Source: Bradyrhizobium sp. YR681
Lineage (GTDB): Bacteria; Pseudomonadota; Alphaproteobacteria; Rhizobiales; Xanthobacteraceae
Reading direction: 5' to 3'
Assembly: GCF_000282615.1 (NCBI RefSeq)
Contig: NZ_AKIY01000210.1
Location: 1-37,053 of the forward strand
DNA length: 37,053 bases
Shown: one piece after another, positions 22,150 through 30,323 of the stretch
Numbering within the stretch: position 1 is the stretch's first letter
How the letters are laid out: each line of letters starts with the position of its first letter
Position numbers and translations under genes: made by a program
The notes under the pieces: model-generated
What the model saw: only the letters and a program-made list of their open reading frames with translations
What the model was told of the DNA's origin: nothing
The model's database searches: none

Positions 22150-22557
22150 ATGAAACAGTTCTTCCTGAAGTTCTTCACCTGGTGGAGTGGCCAGACCTTT
22201 GGCACCCAGCTCTGGACCAAGCGCTACGGCGAGCTGGTCGGCCAGGACGAGCAGGGCAACCTCTATTATCGCACCCGCGGCGGGGCGATCGATCCGGCAC
22301 TCGGTTTCGAGCGGCGCTGGGTGATCTATAACGGCTACGCCGAGGCGAGCCGCATTCCCACCGGCTGGCACGGCTGGATGCACCATGTCGTCGACGTGCC
22401 GCCGACTGAAGAGAACTACCAGCCGCGCGAATGGCAGAAGCCGCACCAGCCGAACCCGACCGGCACGCCCAACGCCTACCGACCCTCCGGCTCAACGCTC
22501 GCCAGCGGCAAGCGCCCGAAGGCGACCGGCGACTACCAGCCCTGGACCCCCGGCTAG
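22150..22557 (+). CDS. NDUFA12-family NADH:ubiquinone oxidoreductase accessory subunit
   Basis: The 135-residue protein matches the 17.2-kDa (NDUFA12/B17.2) complex I accessory subunit found in alphaproteobacteria and mitochondria. It opens with KQFFLKFFTWWSGQTFGTQLWTKRYGELVGQDEQGN and continues YYRTRGGAIDPALGFERRWVIYNGYAEASRIPTGWHGWMHH, the conserved core, then a Pro-rich tail. It binds at the peripheral/membrane arm junction of complex I in the species studied. The ATG at 22150 is the start of the recognisable domain. In many related genomes it is close to the DUF2155 gene; here that gene is almost 8 kb away at 30324. Confidence 0.93.
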   Translation: MKQFFLKFFTWWSGQTFGTQLWTKRYGELVGQDEQGNLYYRTRGGAIDPALGFERRWVIYNGYAEASRIPTGWHGWMHHVVDVPPTEENYQPREWQKPHQPNPTGTPNAYRPSGSTLASGKRPKATGDYQPWTPG

Positions 22558-22912
22558 GCCGCCGGCGAATCTCATCTTCGGATTGGATGCAGGCGCATCC
22601 GACTGACGGCGCTGTGGACAACGGGAACAGCGGGGATGTCGTTTGCGCCGTCGTTGCGCTGACGCGGCCGATGCGGCTCAATGAACCCATCTTACGGAGA
22701 TGGGAGACCATCGCGTTCGGTTCGGGCAACAGTTCGCGACTGCCCCGAAATGCAGCGGCCGCCGACCAGGACTCGATCGGGAGATAGGCCCCCGGTCTGG
22801 AAGCTCCGAAATCGCCCGATGAAATGTGCAGCCGCCGTGAGACAGGAAAGGCCGCTTGGGAAACCGAGCGGCCTTTTTCTTTTGATCCGCTATTCTGCGT
22901 CGCTTCTGCTCC
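22558..22912. other. Intergenic region ending in a terminator
   Basis: Apart from the hairpin at 22847-22878, no gene, RNA or repeat is recognisable. The open frames here are short, lack ribosome binding sites and are not protein-like. Confidence 0.5.
22847..22882. terminator. Strong hairpin terminator between convergent genes
   Basis: AAAGGCCGCT (22847-22856) and AGCGGCCTTT (22867-22876) form a perfect ten-pair stem around a ten-base loop, followed on the plus strand by a T-run (TTTTTCTTTT). It lies 290 bases after the NDUFA12 stop and about 30 bases beyond the GST stop, so it probably serves both strands. Confidence 0.85.
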
Positions 22913-23566
22913 TCAAAGGGACAGATGGTGCGGCGGCGAGTTGCCGACCGGCATCATCTCATAAGGCAGCTTCCATCCCGGTAGATCGGCAACGCGCCGG
23001 CGCCATGCATCGATAGCGGGGAATGCCGCAGCGAGATCGAAACCCGTCTCTTCGGCTGGATAGTAGAGATAGCCAAGCATCGAGAAATCGACGATCGTCG
23101 GCCGGTCACCCAGCATGAAGCGGCGGTCGGAGAGGTGGCCATCGACGATCGCGAATGCGCTTTCGGTCCGTGCGCGCAGATAAGCAAGCACGGCGGGATG
23201 GGCCGGCTCCGGCATGAAGCAGCGCTGAAACCGGTGCTGTGCAAAGCTCGACGTGAATTTGTGGTTGTCGAACAGCAGCCAGCGGCTCGTCTCGAAGATC
23301 TCCTCGCGAGTCGGGCCGAACACGCCGTGAGTTTCGGCGAGCCACAGCAGGATCGCGCCGGACTGACTCATCCGCCGGCCATCGGCCTCGAGCACGGGCA
23401 CTTCGCCCATGACATTGGTCGTGGCCCGCCAGTCGGGGGTCCGGGTCTCACCGCCAGCGAAGTCGACGCCGACCGGCTCCCAGTCGAGCCCGGCGCAGTT
23501 GAGGAAGAGCGCGACCTTGAACGAATTGCCGGAAGCTCCGACACAGTGAAGCCGGTATCGCGCCAT
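22913..23566 (-). CDS. Glutathione S-transferase family protein
   Basis: The 217-residue product has the GST layout. The N-terminal thioredoxin-like domain contains LHCVGASGNSFKVALFLNCAGLDWEPVGVDF, then NVMGEVPVLEADGRRMSQSGAILLWLAET, where the V-P-x-L and the Q-S-G/A-I motif bind glutathione. The C-terminal helical domain contains LGDRPTIVDFSMLGYLYY, the N-capping/hydrophobic-staple signature. The substrate is unknown. GGGAGGA lies nine bases before the ATG. The gene is alone, ends at a strong terminator, and is separated from the upstream DJ-1 gene by 165 bases. Confidence 0.92.
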   Translation of the reverse strand: MARYRLHCVGASGNSFKVALFLNCAGLDWEPVGVDFAGGETRTPDWRATTNVMGEVPVLEADGRRMSQSGAILLWLAETHGVFGPTREEIFETSRWLLFDNHKFTSSFAQHRFQRCFMPEPAHPAVLAYLRARTESAFAIVDGHLSDRRFMLGDRPTIVDFSMLGYLYYPAEETGFDLAAAFPAIDAWRRRVADLPGWKLPYEMMPVGNSPPHHLSL

Positions 23567-23731
23567 GGCCAGGTCCTCCCGTGCGTGCGCGACTGGGAAG
23601 ATGACGGGGGTGTCAGTCGCGATCTGGAGTATCGCGACTGGCTCCTGACAACGTCCTGTCAGCAGTGCGGTGCTCGACGATGCTTCGCATCGCGAGGGAG
23701 CTGCAGCGCGTCCGGGACATGAGGGTGGGCG

Positions 23732-24418
23732 CTAGTTCACCCGCTCGGCGGCGCGCTTCACGGCCTCGAGCCGTCGCTCCTGGTTGGCTGCGCCACGCTC
23801 CCTCAGCATCGCCAGCACTTCGGCCGGCGCCGTATCGGGCGAGCCGGAATTGAACGGCGGGGCGGGGTTGTATTCCATCTGGAGCTGGATCGCTTCCGCG
23901 GTAGTGCGGTCGCGCAGGATCGACACCAGCGTCAGCGCGAAGTCGATGCCGGCGGTGACGCCGCCGCCGGTGATGCGGTTGCGGTCGACGCAGACGCGGG
24001 TCTTGGTCGGCGTCGCCCCGAACTGGCCGAGCATCTCCATCGCGCTCCAATGGGTGGCGGCGCGGTAGCCCTTGAGCAGGCCGGCGGCGCCGAGCGCCAG
24101 CGATCCCGTGCAGACCGAGGTGACATATTTGGCGCCCTCGGCCTGCTTGCGCAGGAAGTCTAGCACCTCCTCGTCGTTGAGCAGGTCGTTGGTGCCGTTG
24201 CCGCCGGGCACGCAGATCACGTCCAGTTGCGGGCAGTCGGCGAACGTCGTGGTCGGCGTCAGCGCCATCACGGAATCGCTCGGCACCGGTTCGATGCGCT
24301 TCCAGATCAAATGCAGTTTTGCGTCGGGCAGCATGGCGAACACCTGCAACGGGCCGGTGAAGTCGAGCTGGGTGACGCGCGGAAACACCAAAAGACCGAT
24401 CTGGAGTGGTGCCGACAT
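23732..24418 (-). CDS. DJ-1/PfpI family protein, isonitrile-hydratase-like
   Basis: The 228-residue protein is a stand-alone DJ-1/PfpI domain. It has FPRVTQLDFTGPLQVF (D19) near the N-terminus, the nucleophile elbow VTSVCTGSLALGAAGLLKGYRAATHW (C103), and GGGVTAGIDFALTLVSIL. The combination of the N-terminal Asp, the CTGS elbow and the TTHW-like motif resembles isonitrile hydratases (InhA type), which hydrate isonitriles to N-substituted formamides. That activity is inferred from motif similarity. TGGAGG precedes ATG 24416-24418. It is divergent from a GlxA-type regulator across 92 bases that contain an inverted repeat, so the regulator probably controls it. Confidence 0.88.
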   Translation of the reverse strand: MSAPLQIGLLVFPRVTQLDFTGPLQVFAMLPDAKLHLIWKRIEPVPSDSVMALTPTTTFADCPQLDVICVPGGNGTNDLLNDEEVLDFLRKQAEGAKYVTSVCTGSLALGAAGLLKGYRAATHWSAMEMLGQFGATPTKTRVCVDRNRITGGGVTAGIDFALTLVSILRDRTTAEAIQLQMEYNPAPPFNSGSPDTAPAEVLAMLRERGAANQERRLEAVKRAAERVN

Positions 24419-24469
24419 GAGAACCTCCAACGAAGAGCTTGACGGGCGCAGACTGGCATGGTGCCCTCC

Positions 24470-24504
24470 TGTCCAAAATGGCGTAATTCCCTCACTTTCG
24501 GACA
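24470..24504. promoter_or_regulatory. Inverted-repeat operator in the DJ-1/GlxA divergent region
   Basis: The half-sites TGTCCAAAATGGCG (24470-24483, plus strand) and TGTCCGAAAGTGAG (24504-24491, minus strand) agree at 10 of 14 positions and point toward one another. The arrangement is typical for AraC-type dimers. The right half-site ends six bases before the GlxA start codon, implying autoregulation. Confidence 0.55.
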
Positions 24505-24510
24505 TAACCC

Positions 24511-25449
24511 ATGATCGGCATTTTGATTTTTCCGGACTTCCAGCTGCTCGATGCGGCCGGCCCGATCTCGGTGTTCGAGATCGCGGCGCGCGCCAGCGGC
24601 AAGCCGCTCGCGCTGCGGGTGCTGGCGGCGCAGGCGGGGCTGGTGGCGAGCTCGTCCGGCGTCGAGATGATGGCGCGCGATTTCAAATCGGCAAATGCGA
24701 TCACGACGCTGGTCATCGCGGGCGGCGCCGGCGTTGCCGATGCCGCGCGCTGCGAGGTCACGCGCGCGTTCGTGCAAAGGCTGGCCAAGCGCGGCGTGCG
24801 CGTCGCGAGCGTCTGCTCGGGCGCCTATGTGCTGGCCGAAGCGGGCCTGCTCGACGGACGCCGCGCCACCACGCATTGGGGACGGACACGCGATTTCGTC
24901 GCGCGCTATCCCAGGGTGAAGTTCGAGCCGGACCAGATTTTCACCCGTGACGGCAATGTGTGGACGTCGGCGGGTATCACCGCGGGCATCGACCTTGCAC
25001 TCGCGATGGTCACCGAGGATCATGGCGAGGAAATCGCGCAACAGGCCGCGCGGCAGCTCGTGCTCTACCACCGCCGCAGCGGCGGCCAGTCGCAATTCTC
25101 ATCGCTGCTGGAATTGAAGACGCCCAACGGCCGCTTCGGCGCGCTGCTGTCCTGGGCGCGCGAAAATCTCGACGCGCCGCTGACGGTGGAGGATCTCGCC
25201 GATCGCGCCGGGATGAGCGCGCGGCACTTTGCCCGTGCCTTCGCCGCCGAGACCGGCACGACGCCCTCCAAGGCGATCGAGAAGCTGCGGCTCGAAGTCG
25301 CCCGCGAGCGCGTGCAGTCCTCGCGCGAGGCGATCGAGCTCGTTGCAGAGACGACCGGATTCCGCGACCCCGAACGGATGCGGCGCGCCTTCATCCGCGC
25401 CTTCGGCCAGCCGCCGCAGGCGCTGCGGCGCGCGGCGCGGGCGGGTTAG
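24511..25449 (+). CDS. GlxA family transcriptional regulator (DJ-1 domain plus AraC HTH)
   Basis: The 312-residue protein fuses a DJ-1/PfpI domain to an AraC-type DNA-binding domain. The first 180 residues include FPDFQLLDAAGPISVFEIAA (D14), ASVCSGAYVLAEAGLLDGRRATTHW (C102) and AGITAGIDLALAMV. Residues 215-310 carry two HTH units: LTVEDLADRAGMSARHFARAFAAETGTTP and IELVAETTGFRDPERMRRAFIRAFGQPPQ. Members activate catabolic genes in response to small ligands bound in the DJ-1 domain. The start lacks a Shine-Dalgarno and lies just beyond an inverted repeat, so translation may be leaderless. The likely target is the divergent isonitrile-hydratase-like gene, whose product shares ancestry with its sensor domain. 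Confidence 0.93.
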   Translation: MIGILIFPDFQLLDAAGPISVFEIAARASGKPLALRVLAAQAGLVASSSGVEMMARDFKSANAITTLVIAGGAGVADAARCEVTRAFVQRLAKRGVRVASVCSGAYVLAEAGLLDGRRATTHWGRTRDFVARYPRVKFEPDQIFTRDGNVWTSAGITAGIDLALAMVTEDHGEEIAQQAARQLVLYHRRSGGQSQFSSLLELKTPNGRFGALLSWARENLDAPLTVEDLADRAGMSARHFARAFAAETGTTPSKAIEKLRLEVARERVQSSREAIELVAETTGFRDPERMRRAFIRAFGQPPQALRRAARAG

Positions 25450-25949
25450 GGTGTGCTCATAAAGTGCAGTCGACCGCATCGGCGGCAAAGCTCAATTGCA
25501 GTGATTTCTGGTACGTTTTTCGGCTCCCGGAGAAAGTTACGAGCCACTGCCCAGCGGCCGCCGAAGCTCAACTGGATCGTACAAGGGCTTGAGTTCTCGT
25601 TATGGTTGTGGTGAAATCGGGTCTTTCAGAGTGTTGATTTCGTTTTGGAAGGCGATTGAGCCACAAAAAATGCAACCCCGGCAGAAGGAAGGTCTGTGAA
25701 GAAGGGGACCGCAGCCACTAACGCCCTGCCTTCACATGAATCTTGTCACGAGCCGGGCGAGGCAACCTAGCGTTCCTAACCTCGATTCTTCCGCGCGCAA
25801 TTTGGGTTTCTTGCACGATTGGCGTTGGTCGAACGCTGCATCTTTGATGCTCAGCCGATGCTGACCAAGCAGACTGAACCTCGCAGAACGGCCGGATGAG
25901 GCGGGGTCCCTGCCTGACATCTGCGCGGCTCATCAAATGGAGGATTGCG
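25450..25949. other. Intergenic region without recognisable genes
   Basis: No ribosome-binding-site-supported gene is seen. The DNA is mixed in composition and short open frames cross it on both strands (for example 25718-26044 minus), without domains. The segment around 25480-25680 looks like eroded coding or mobile-element sequence, but no inverted ends or transposase motifs were found. The start of the next gene is well marked by GGAGGA. Confidence 0.45.
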
Positions 25950-28022
25950 ATGAAAATGTGCCTTGCGTTGTTTGCCTCAGCCTTGTCCGTCATTGTTGAA
26001 TCAGGGGCATATGCGGACGATCTGCCGAGGGCGGTGGTCAGCAACCTTGCCGCGATCGAGCAACTGCTAGCACAGGTGCCCGATGGTGCGAATTGGCAGA
26101 GTCTGCGTCCCGATCTCCAGGCGAGCTTCCGCGGCCGAGCGCTGTTGCTTCTCGATCAGGACCGCCAGTCGTGGGGGTTGACGGGGCTGCAGCAGAAGCT
26201 CGAGAAGCTGTTCAACGATCCCACGCCGGCCATGACGGAGAACGTCGACCGCATCCTCAGTGTCACGTTCGCGCCCGAGCTGCCAGGCGGATTCAAGATG
26301 GCGAGAGATGTGAGCAGTGCGGAGCTCAAACGCCTGTTGATCCGCATCTATTTGGCGATCACCGACGACCGGGGCTACATCTTGTATAACCATCCGGATT
26401 TCATGGGATGGGATGGAATGCCAATCAAGGAATTACAACTCCTGGACCATGAGCACGTCAGGGCCATTGCGACATGGCTGCGGCTAACTGAGGACGGTCT
26501 GCGAGGACTTCCGGACGACAAGCTCAGCGCATTGGAACGAGCCCTCCGCGACAAATCCTATTTTACGACGCGAGCCGGAAAGAATTTTGATCGGCCTGCC
26601 GTCGGGATCAACGGGAGCATGAATTTCTCCAATCTCTATGCGCTTGATCCCCAAAAGCGTCCGTTCACGAACGACACTGAATTGTTGGATGCCTACAACG
26701 CTTCGATGTTCTCAGAATTTCGCGAGGTCAACATGGGAACGCTTGATGCATTCATGTACGACTACGAGAGCGAGTTCAACCAGCCACTTCTCGCGAGCCA
26801 GGGCATGGCCGAGACCTTGGCCGGAAACATCGTCAAGTTGGGAAACCTGTTTCGCAGTCGCGTTCACGCGCTGCCCGAGAAGAGCTTGCGCTGCATGATC
26901 TTTTCTCCGGTCGAGCAGGACGTCCATTGGGACGCTTTCACGGCCAGTCTGATCTCAAATGCGGATGGATCCGACAGTATGCGCGGGTACGCTGACCGAT
27001 TTCAGGCAACTGCCGCGCAACGGCTAATGGCCACACAGTCACTTGGCCGCTCTATGCTCGAGCGCTTCTTTCCCGACGGTTCGGCCGAGCTTACAGCCGA
27101 GCAACGGAAACGGGTCGGGGACAAGTTGCTGCAGGAGCGACGCCCGGCGAAGATCAAGGACGCGTTGCTTGCGGCTTTGGATGAGGCAACAGGCAACGCT
27201 TCGGCATCGAGGAAGGTGAGCGACGCGTTCGACCAGCAGCCGAGGGTTGGTGGCAACTACAGTGATGGCCAGGCAGTGAGAGAGGACGACAAAAAGCAAA
27301 TCGTCGACATGTGGAGCAAGATACGTGCGTTCATCAAACGGGAGTACAGCGGCTATCGCGTGGATATCTCCACCCTGGTTCCGGCGGAACCTATCATCGT
27401 GACGAAGGGCCAAAATCAATACACGCTCGGCGGTCAGGTGACGCTTTCACTCGGCACGGGGTGGAACCTCGCGAGCCTATCCTCAACGATGATGCACGAG
27501 ATCAAGCACGCCATCGACCAAAATTCTCACACTGCCGTCGAAGGTGCTGCCTGGGAAGGAGCGGCGACGTCGATTGAACGTCAGGTGTGGCCGATCTTCA
27601 TTGAAGAAGCCATGGCAGGGCAGGGTGCACTCCTGCCGGCTGCAAGGCTGAAGACCGAGATCGACAACGTCCGCTTTACTGCCACCACGGATGCGACGCT
27701 TAAGATCTTCCTACGCGAGAGCTGTAGGGATGATGAGCCAGACACGATCGCGTATGCCGAGGGTATTGTGCGAGACTACGGCTATGATGATGAGGAGATT
27801 CTGCGATTGCGGTCCCGTCGCGCGCACCGCAGTTGGCAGTATCTGGAGTACGACTACGGTCTCGCGATGTACACCGACCTTCTTGGCTTCCTTCAACAGG
27901 GGGTCGGAGCGCAGCCCCGCGTCGATGCCTACCTCCTCCAGGCTTGTGGTTTGCCCAGCGCAAAGAAGGAACAGGCGACCGTCGATCAGCTGAAGGCATG
28001 TATTCGCGATCGGAAAAACTGA
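25950..28022 (+). CDS. Secreted HExxH zinc metallopeptidase of unknown family
   Basis: The 690-residue protein starts at ATG 25950 behind GGAGGA and has a signal peptide (MKMCLALFASALSVIVESGAYA). No domain is recognisable through the first 500 residues, which are helical with features such as GRALLLLDQDRQSWGLTG and LYNHPDFMGWDGMPIKEL. At residues 512-540 the sequence reads STMMHEIKHAIDQNSHT followed by VEGAAWEGAAT. HEIKH (H516, E517, H520) is a zincin HExxH motif and E531, E536 or E543 could be the third ligand, as in gluzincins. I therefore infer a periplasmic or secreted metallopeptidase; substrate and family are unknown. It stands alone, with no operon partner, and its codon use is less G+C-biased than accC, suggesting transfer. 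Confidence 0.78.
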   Translation: MKMCLALFASALSVIVESGAYADDLPRAVVSNLAAIEQLLAQVPDGANWQSLRPDLQASFRGRALLLLDQDRQSWGLTGLQQKLEKLFNDPTPAMTENVDRILSVTFAPELPGGFKMARDVSSAELKRLLIRIYLAITDDRGYILYNHPDFMGWDGMPIKELQLLDHEHVRAIATWLRLTEDGLRGLPDDKLSALERALRDKSYFTTRAGKNFDRPAVGINGSMNFSNLYALDPQKRPFTNDTELLDAYNASMFSEFREVNMGTLDAFMYDYESEFNQPLLASQGMAETLAGNIVKLGNLFRSRVHALPEKSLRCMIFSPVEQDVHWDAFTASLISNADGSDSMRGYADRFQATAAQRLMATQSLGRSMLERFFPDGSAELTAEQRKRVGDKLLQERRPAKIKDALLAALDEATGNASASRKVSDAFDQQPRVGGNYSDGQAVREDDKKQIVDMWSKIRAFIKREYSGYRVDISTLVPAEPIIVTKGQNQYTLGGQVTLSLGTGWNLASLSSTMMHEIKHAIDQNSHTAVEGAAWEGAATSIERQVWPIFIEEAMAGQGALLPAARLKTEIDNVRFTATTDATLKIFLRESCRDDEPDTIAYAEGIVRDYGYDDEEILRLRSRRAHRSWQYLEYDYGLAMYTDLLGFLQQGVGAQPRVDAYLLQACGLPSAKKEQATVDQLKACIRDRKN

Positions 28023-28143
28023 CCTATCACTGCTGCGTCCGAGAGAAGGCGCAGAGGTGCGGCGTCACTGCGGAGCCCATCTGCTTTCGAGGGAGGAGAA
28101 ACCTGAACAGGCCATGTGTGTCGATTAGCCAGATGCGGGCGGG

Positions 28144-29142
28144 CTAGGTCGGTTCGACGATCGCAGTGGATTGCGCCCGCGCCGTCAGCCGCCGCGCGAT
28201 GGGCGTCAGCAAATACGGCGCAAGATGAATCGGAAACTGCGTCAGCGCGAAATAGAGCCAGGTCGTCGCCGGCAGCGCGCCTGCGGTCGCGGCCAGCATC
28301 AGGCCGAGATTGCGCTGTGACACCATCAGCCCGACTGCGAAGGCGCGCTCGGTGCCGGCGCGGCGGAAGATGAGGGTCGTGACAATGAGCAGGGTGAAGT
28401 AGACCGCGAAGGCGAGCAGGGCGACGCCGATCGTGAACAGTGGGTCGGCGACGAAGTCATGCGCGACGTCACCCATCACGGCGGCGGCGAACACCAGCAG
28501 GATGAGGATGTTGAAGCCGTCGATCGGCCGCTTGTGGCGCTGGATTGCTTCCGCGCCGAAGATCCAGCGGATCGCGGTTGCGCCAACCAGCGATGCCGCG
28601 AGGATGGCGAGCAGCTTCGCACCGAGCGCGAGCGGCGAGATGCTGAGCATGCCGCCGAGGAAAAGGCTCGCGAACAGCGAGGCCGTGAACGGCACGAGCG
28701 CGGTCGCGGTCACCAGCGTGACCAGCGGAAGCGTGGCATCGAGACCCATCAGCGCTGCGAGCGCCGGCGCGGCCATCATCGGCGAGGCCATGCCCTGGAG
28801 CATCAGCGCAAGGAAGAGACCCGGCGAGCTTCTGTCGAGGCCGAATCCATGCGCAACAAGCCCGACGATCAATGGCACGCCGATCGTGGTCCAGGCCGTC
28901 GCGCTTGCGATCAATGCGGGACGGCGGAGATGGCCGTAAAGCGCGACGAGGTCGACCCGCATGAAGGAGATGCAGAGGAGACAGAGGATCGCCTCGGTGA
29001 CGTAAGGGCGCAGCAGTGCGCCGAGCGGCGGCACCGCGACCGCGATGAACGCGATGGCCGCGACAGCGCGGGTGCCCTGGCCGCCGAGCCAGGTCAGGGC
29101 GCGCAAGGGAAGGGCGAAGACGGTTCGAAGAACGGACGGCAT
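28144..29142 (-). CDS. Bile acid:sodium symporter (BASS)-type transporter
   Basis: The 332-residue protein has about nine to ten hydrophobic segments. The repeated helix pattern includes LFLALMLQGMASPMMAAPALAALMGLDATLPLVTLVTATALVPFTASL, and near the C-terminus ERAFAVGLMVSQRNLGLMLAATAG, where the RN(L/V)G signature is typical of the BASS and arsenite/ACR3-like fold. The substrate, probably an organic anion or metabolite taken up with sodium, cannot be assigned. It follows an alpha/beta-hydrolase gene after only 16 bases on the same strand, so the two likely form an operon for uptake or export and hydrolysis of an ester. The start lacks a strong Shine-Dalgarno, which fits coupling to the upstream gene. 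Confidence 0.82.
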   Translation of the reverse strand: MPSVLRTVFALPLRALTWLGGQGTRAVAAIAFIAVAVPPLGALLRPYVTEAILCLLCISFMRVDLVALYGHLRRPALIASATAWTTIGVPLIVGLVAHGFGLDRSSPGLFLALMLQGMASPMMAAPALAALMGLDATLPLVTLVTATALVPFTASLFASLFLGGMLSISPLALGAKLLAILAASLVGATAIRWIFGAEAIQRHKRPIDGFNILILLVFAAAVMGDVAHDFVADPLFTIGVALLAFAVYFTLLIVTTLIFRRAGTERAFAVGLMVSQRNLGLMLAATAGALPATTWLYFALTQFPIHLAPYLLTPIARRLTARAQSTAIVEPT

Positions 29143-29158
29143 TTGGACGATGGCGTTC

Positions 29159-30106
29159 TCAGCCCAAGCCCTTCAGCCACGCGCCGATCTCGCTGACCGC
29201 GACATTGGCCTGCTGCAACAGCTTGCCCATGGTGAAGAAGCCGTGGAATTGGCCGGGATAGTGCTTGTAGGTGACGGGCACGCCGGCCTGCTTGAGGCGC
29301 GCGGCGTATTCGTCGCCTTCGTCACGCAGGGGATCCGCGCCGGCGGTGAGCACGTAAGCGGGCGGCAGGCCCGCCAGCGACGTCGCGCGCGCCGGCGAGG
29401 CGCGCCAGTCGTGGATGTCCGCGGCACCGCTGAGGTAGTGGTCGCGGAACCAGCGGATCACCGAATGCGTCAGCAGCACGCTGGTCTCGGGCTCGCTGTG
29501 CGAGCCGTGGGTCATGGCGAAATCGGTCGCGGGGTAGATCAGCAGCTGGCCTGCGAGCGCGGGGCCGCCAGCGTCGCGCGCCGCGAGTGCGACGACCGCC
29601 GTGAGATTGCCGCCGGCGCTGTCGCCGCCGATCGAAAGACGTGAGGCGTCGATGCCGAGCTCGCGCGCATTCGCGGCGATCCATTTGGTCGCGGCGATGG
29701 CGTCATCGGCGGCGGCGGGAAACTTGTGCTCGGGCGCGAGGCGATAATCGACCGAGATGACGATGAGGGCACCGGAATCGGCGAGCTGTCGGCAGACGAC
29801 GTCATGGGAATCGAGATCGCCGATCACCCAGCCGCCGCCATGGAAGAACACCAGCGCCGGCGACAGGCCGTTCTGGAGGCGTGGCTGCTTCGGCGCGTAG
29901 AGGCGGGCCGGGATGGGGCCGTGCGGCGCCGGGATCGCGAGCGGGGCGACGCGCGCGAGTTCCGGCGGCTCGGGGTTGGTGGCAAAGCGGGCCTGGGCGT
30001 AATAAGCGCGCGCTTCCGGCGCGGTCAGGCTCTCATAGGCGGGCCGACCGGCCTCCTGGAACGCCTTGTAGACGGCGGCGGCATCGGGATCGAGCACGAC
30101 GGGCAT
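29159..30106 (-). CDS. Alpha/beta hydrolase of the hormone-sensitive-lipase (HSL) family
   Basis: The 315-residue protein matches bacterial HSL-type esterases. The oxyanion-hole motif is FFHGGGWVIGDLDSHD (H89-G92), the nucleophile elbow is GGDSAGGN (S163), the acid is D258 in TAGADPLRDEG, and the catalytic His is H288 in YPGQFHGF. YRLAPEHKFPAAADDA is a further family signature. It should hydrolyse short-chain esters in the cytoplasm, since no signal peptide is seen. The start at 30106 is preferred to ATG 30151 because GAGG lies upstream and the canonical N-terminus follows. It is the first gene of a probable operon with a BASS-type transporter. Confidence 0.93.
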   Translation of the reverse strand: MPVVLDPDAAAVYKAFQEAGRPAYESLTAPEARAYYAQARFATNPEPPELARVAPLAIPAPHGPIPARLYAPKQPRLQNGLSPALVFFHGGGWVIGDLDSHDVVCRQLADSGALIVISVDYRLAPEHKFPAAADDAIAATKWIAANARELGIDASRLSIGGDSAGGNLTAVVALAARDAGGPALAGQLLIYPATDFAMTHGSHSEPETSVLLTHSVIRWFRDHYLSGAADIHDWRASPARATSLAGLPPAYVLTAGADPLRDEGDEYAARLKQAGVPVTYKHYPGQFHGFFTMGKLLQQANVAVSEIGAWLKGLG

Positions 30107-30323
30107 GGGGAGCGACCTCGGCGGTTTCTGGTTATGGTTGGACGTCGGCACCCGGGGAGATGCCCGCTTCGGCCCATTTCGGCCCCTGGGAGAGGCCCGT
30201 CAATTATCCCATCCGGGGGCGGGTCTGGCCAGCCGGCGGCGGGCAGGGCAGGGATGCCGCCCTTCCCCCGCCGTATTCGCCGTGTTAACCGGATGGCCTG
30301 CGAGCGGCGGTATCCCCTGTAGA

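Noticed and set aside
25950..28022. Assignment of the metallopeptidase to the DUF885 family
   Set aside because: DUF885 proteins have a differently spaced HExxxGH-like motif and other signatures that I do not see.
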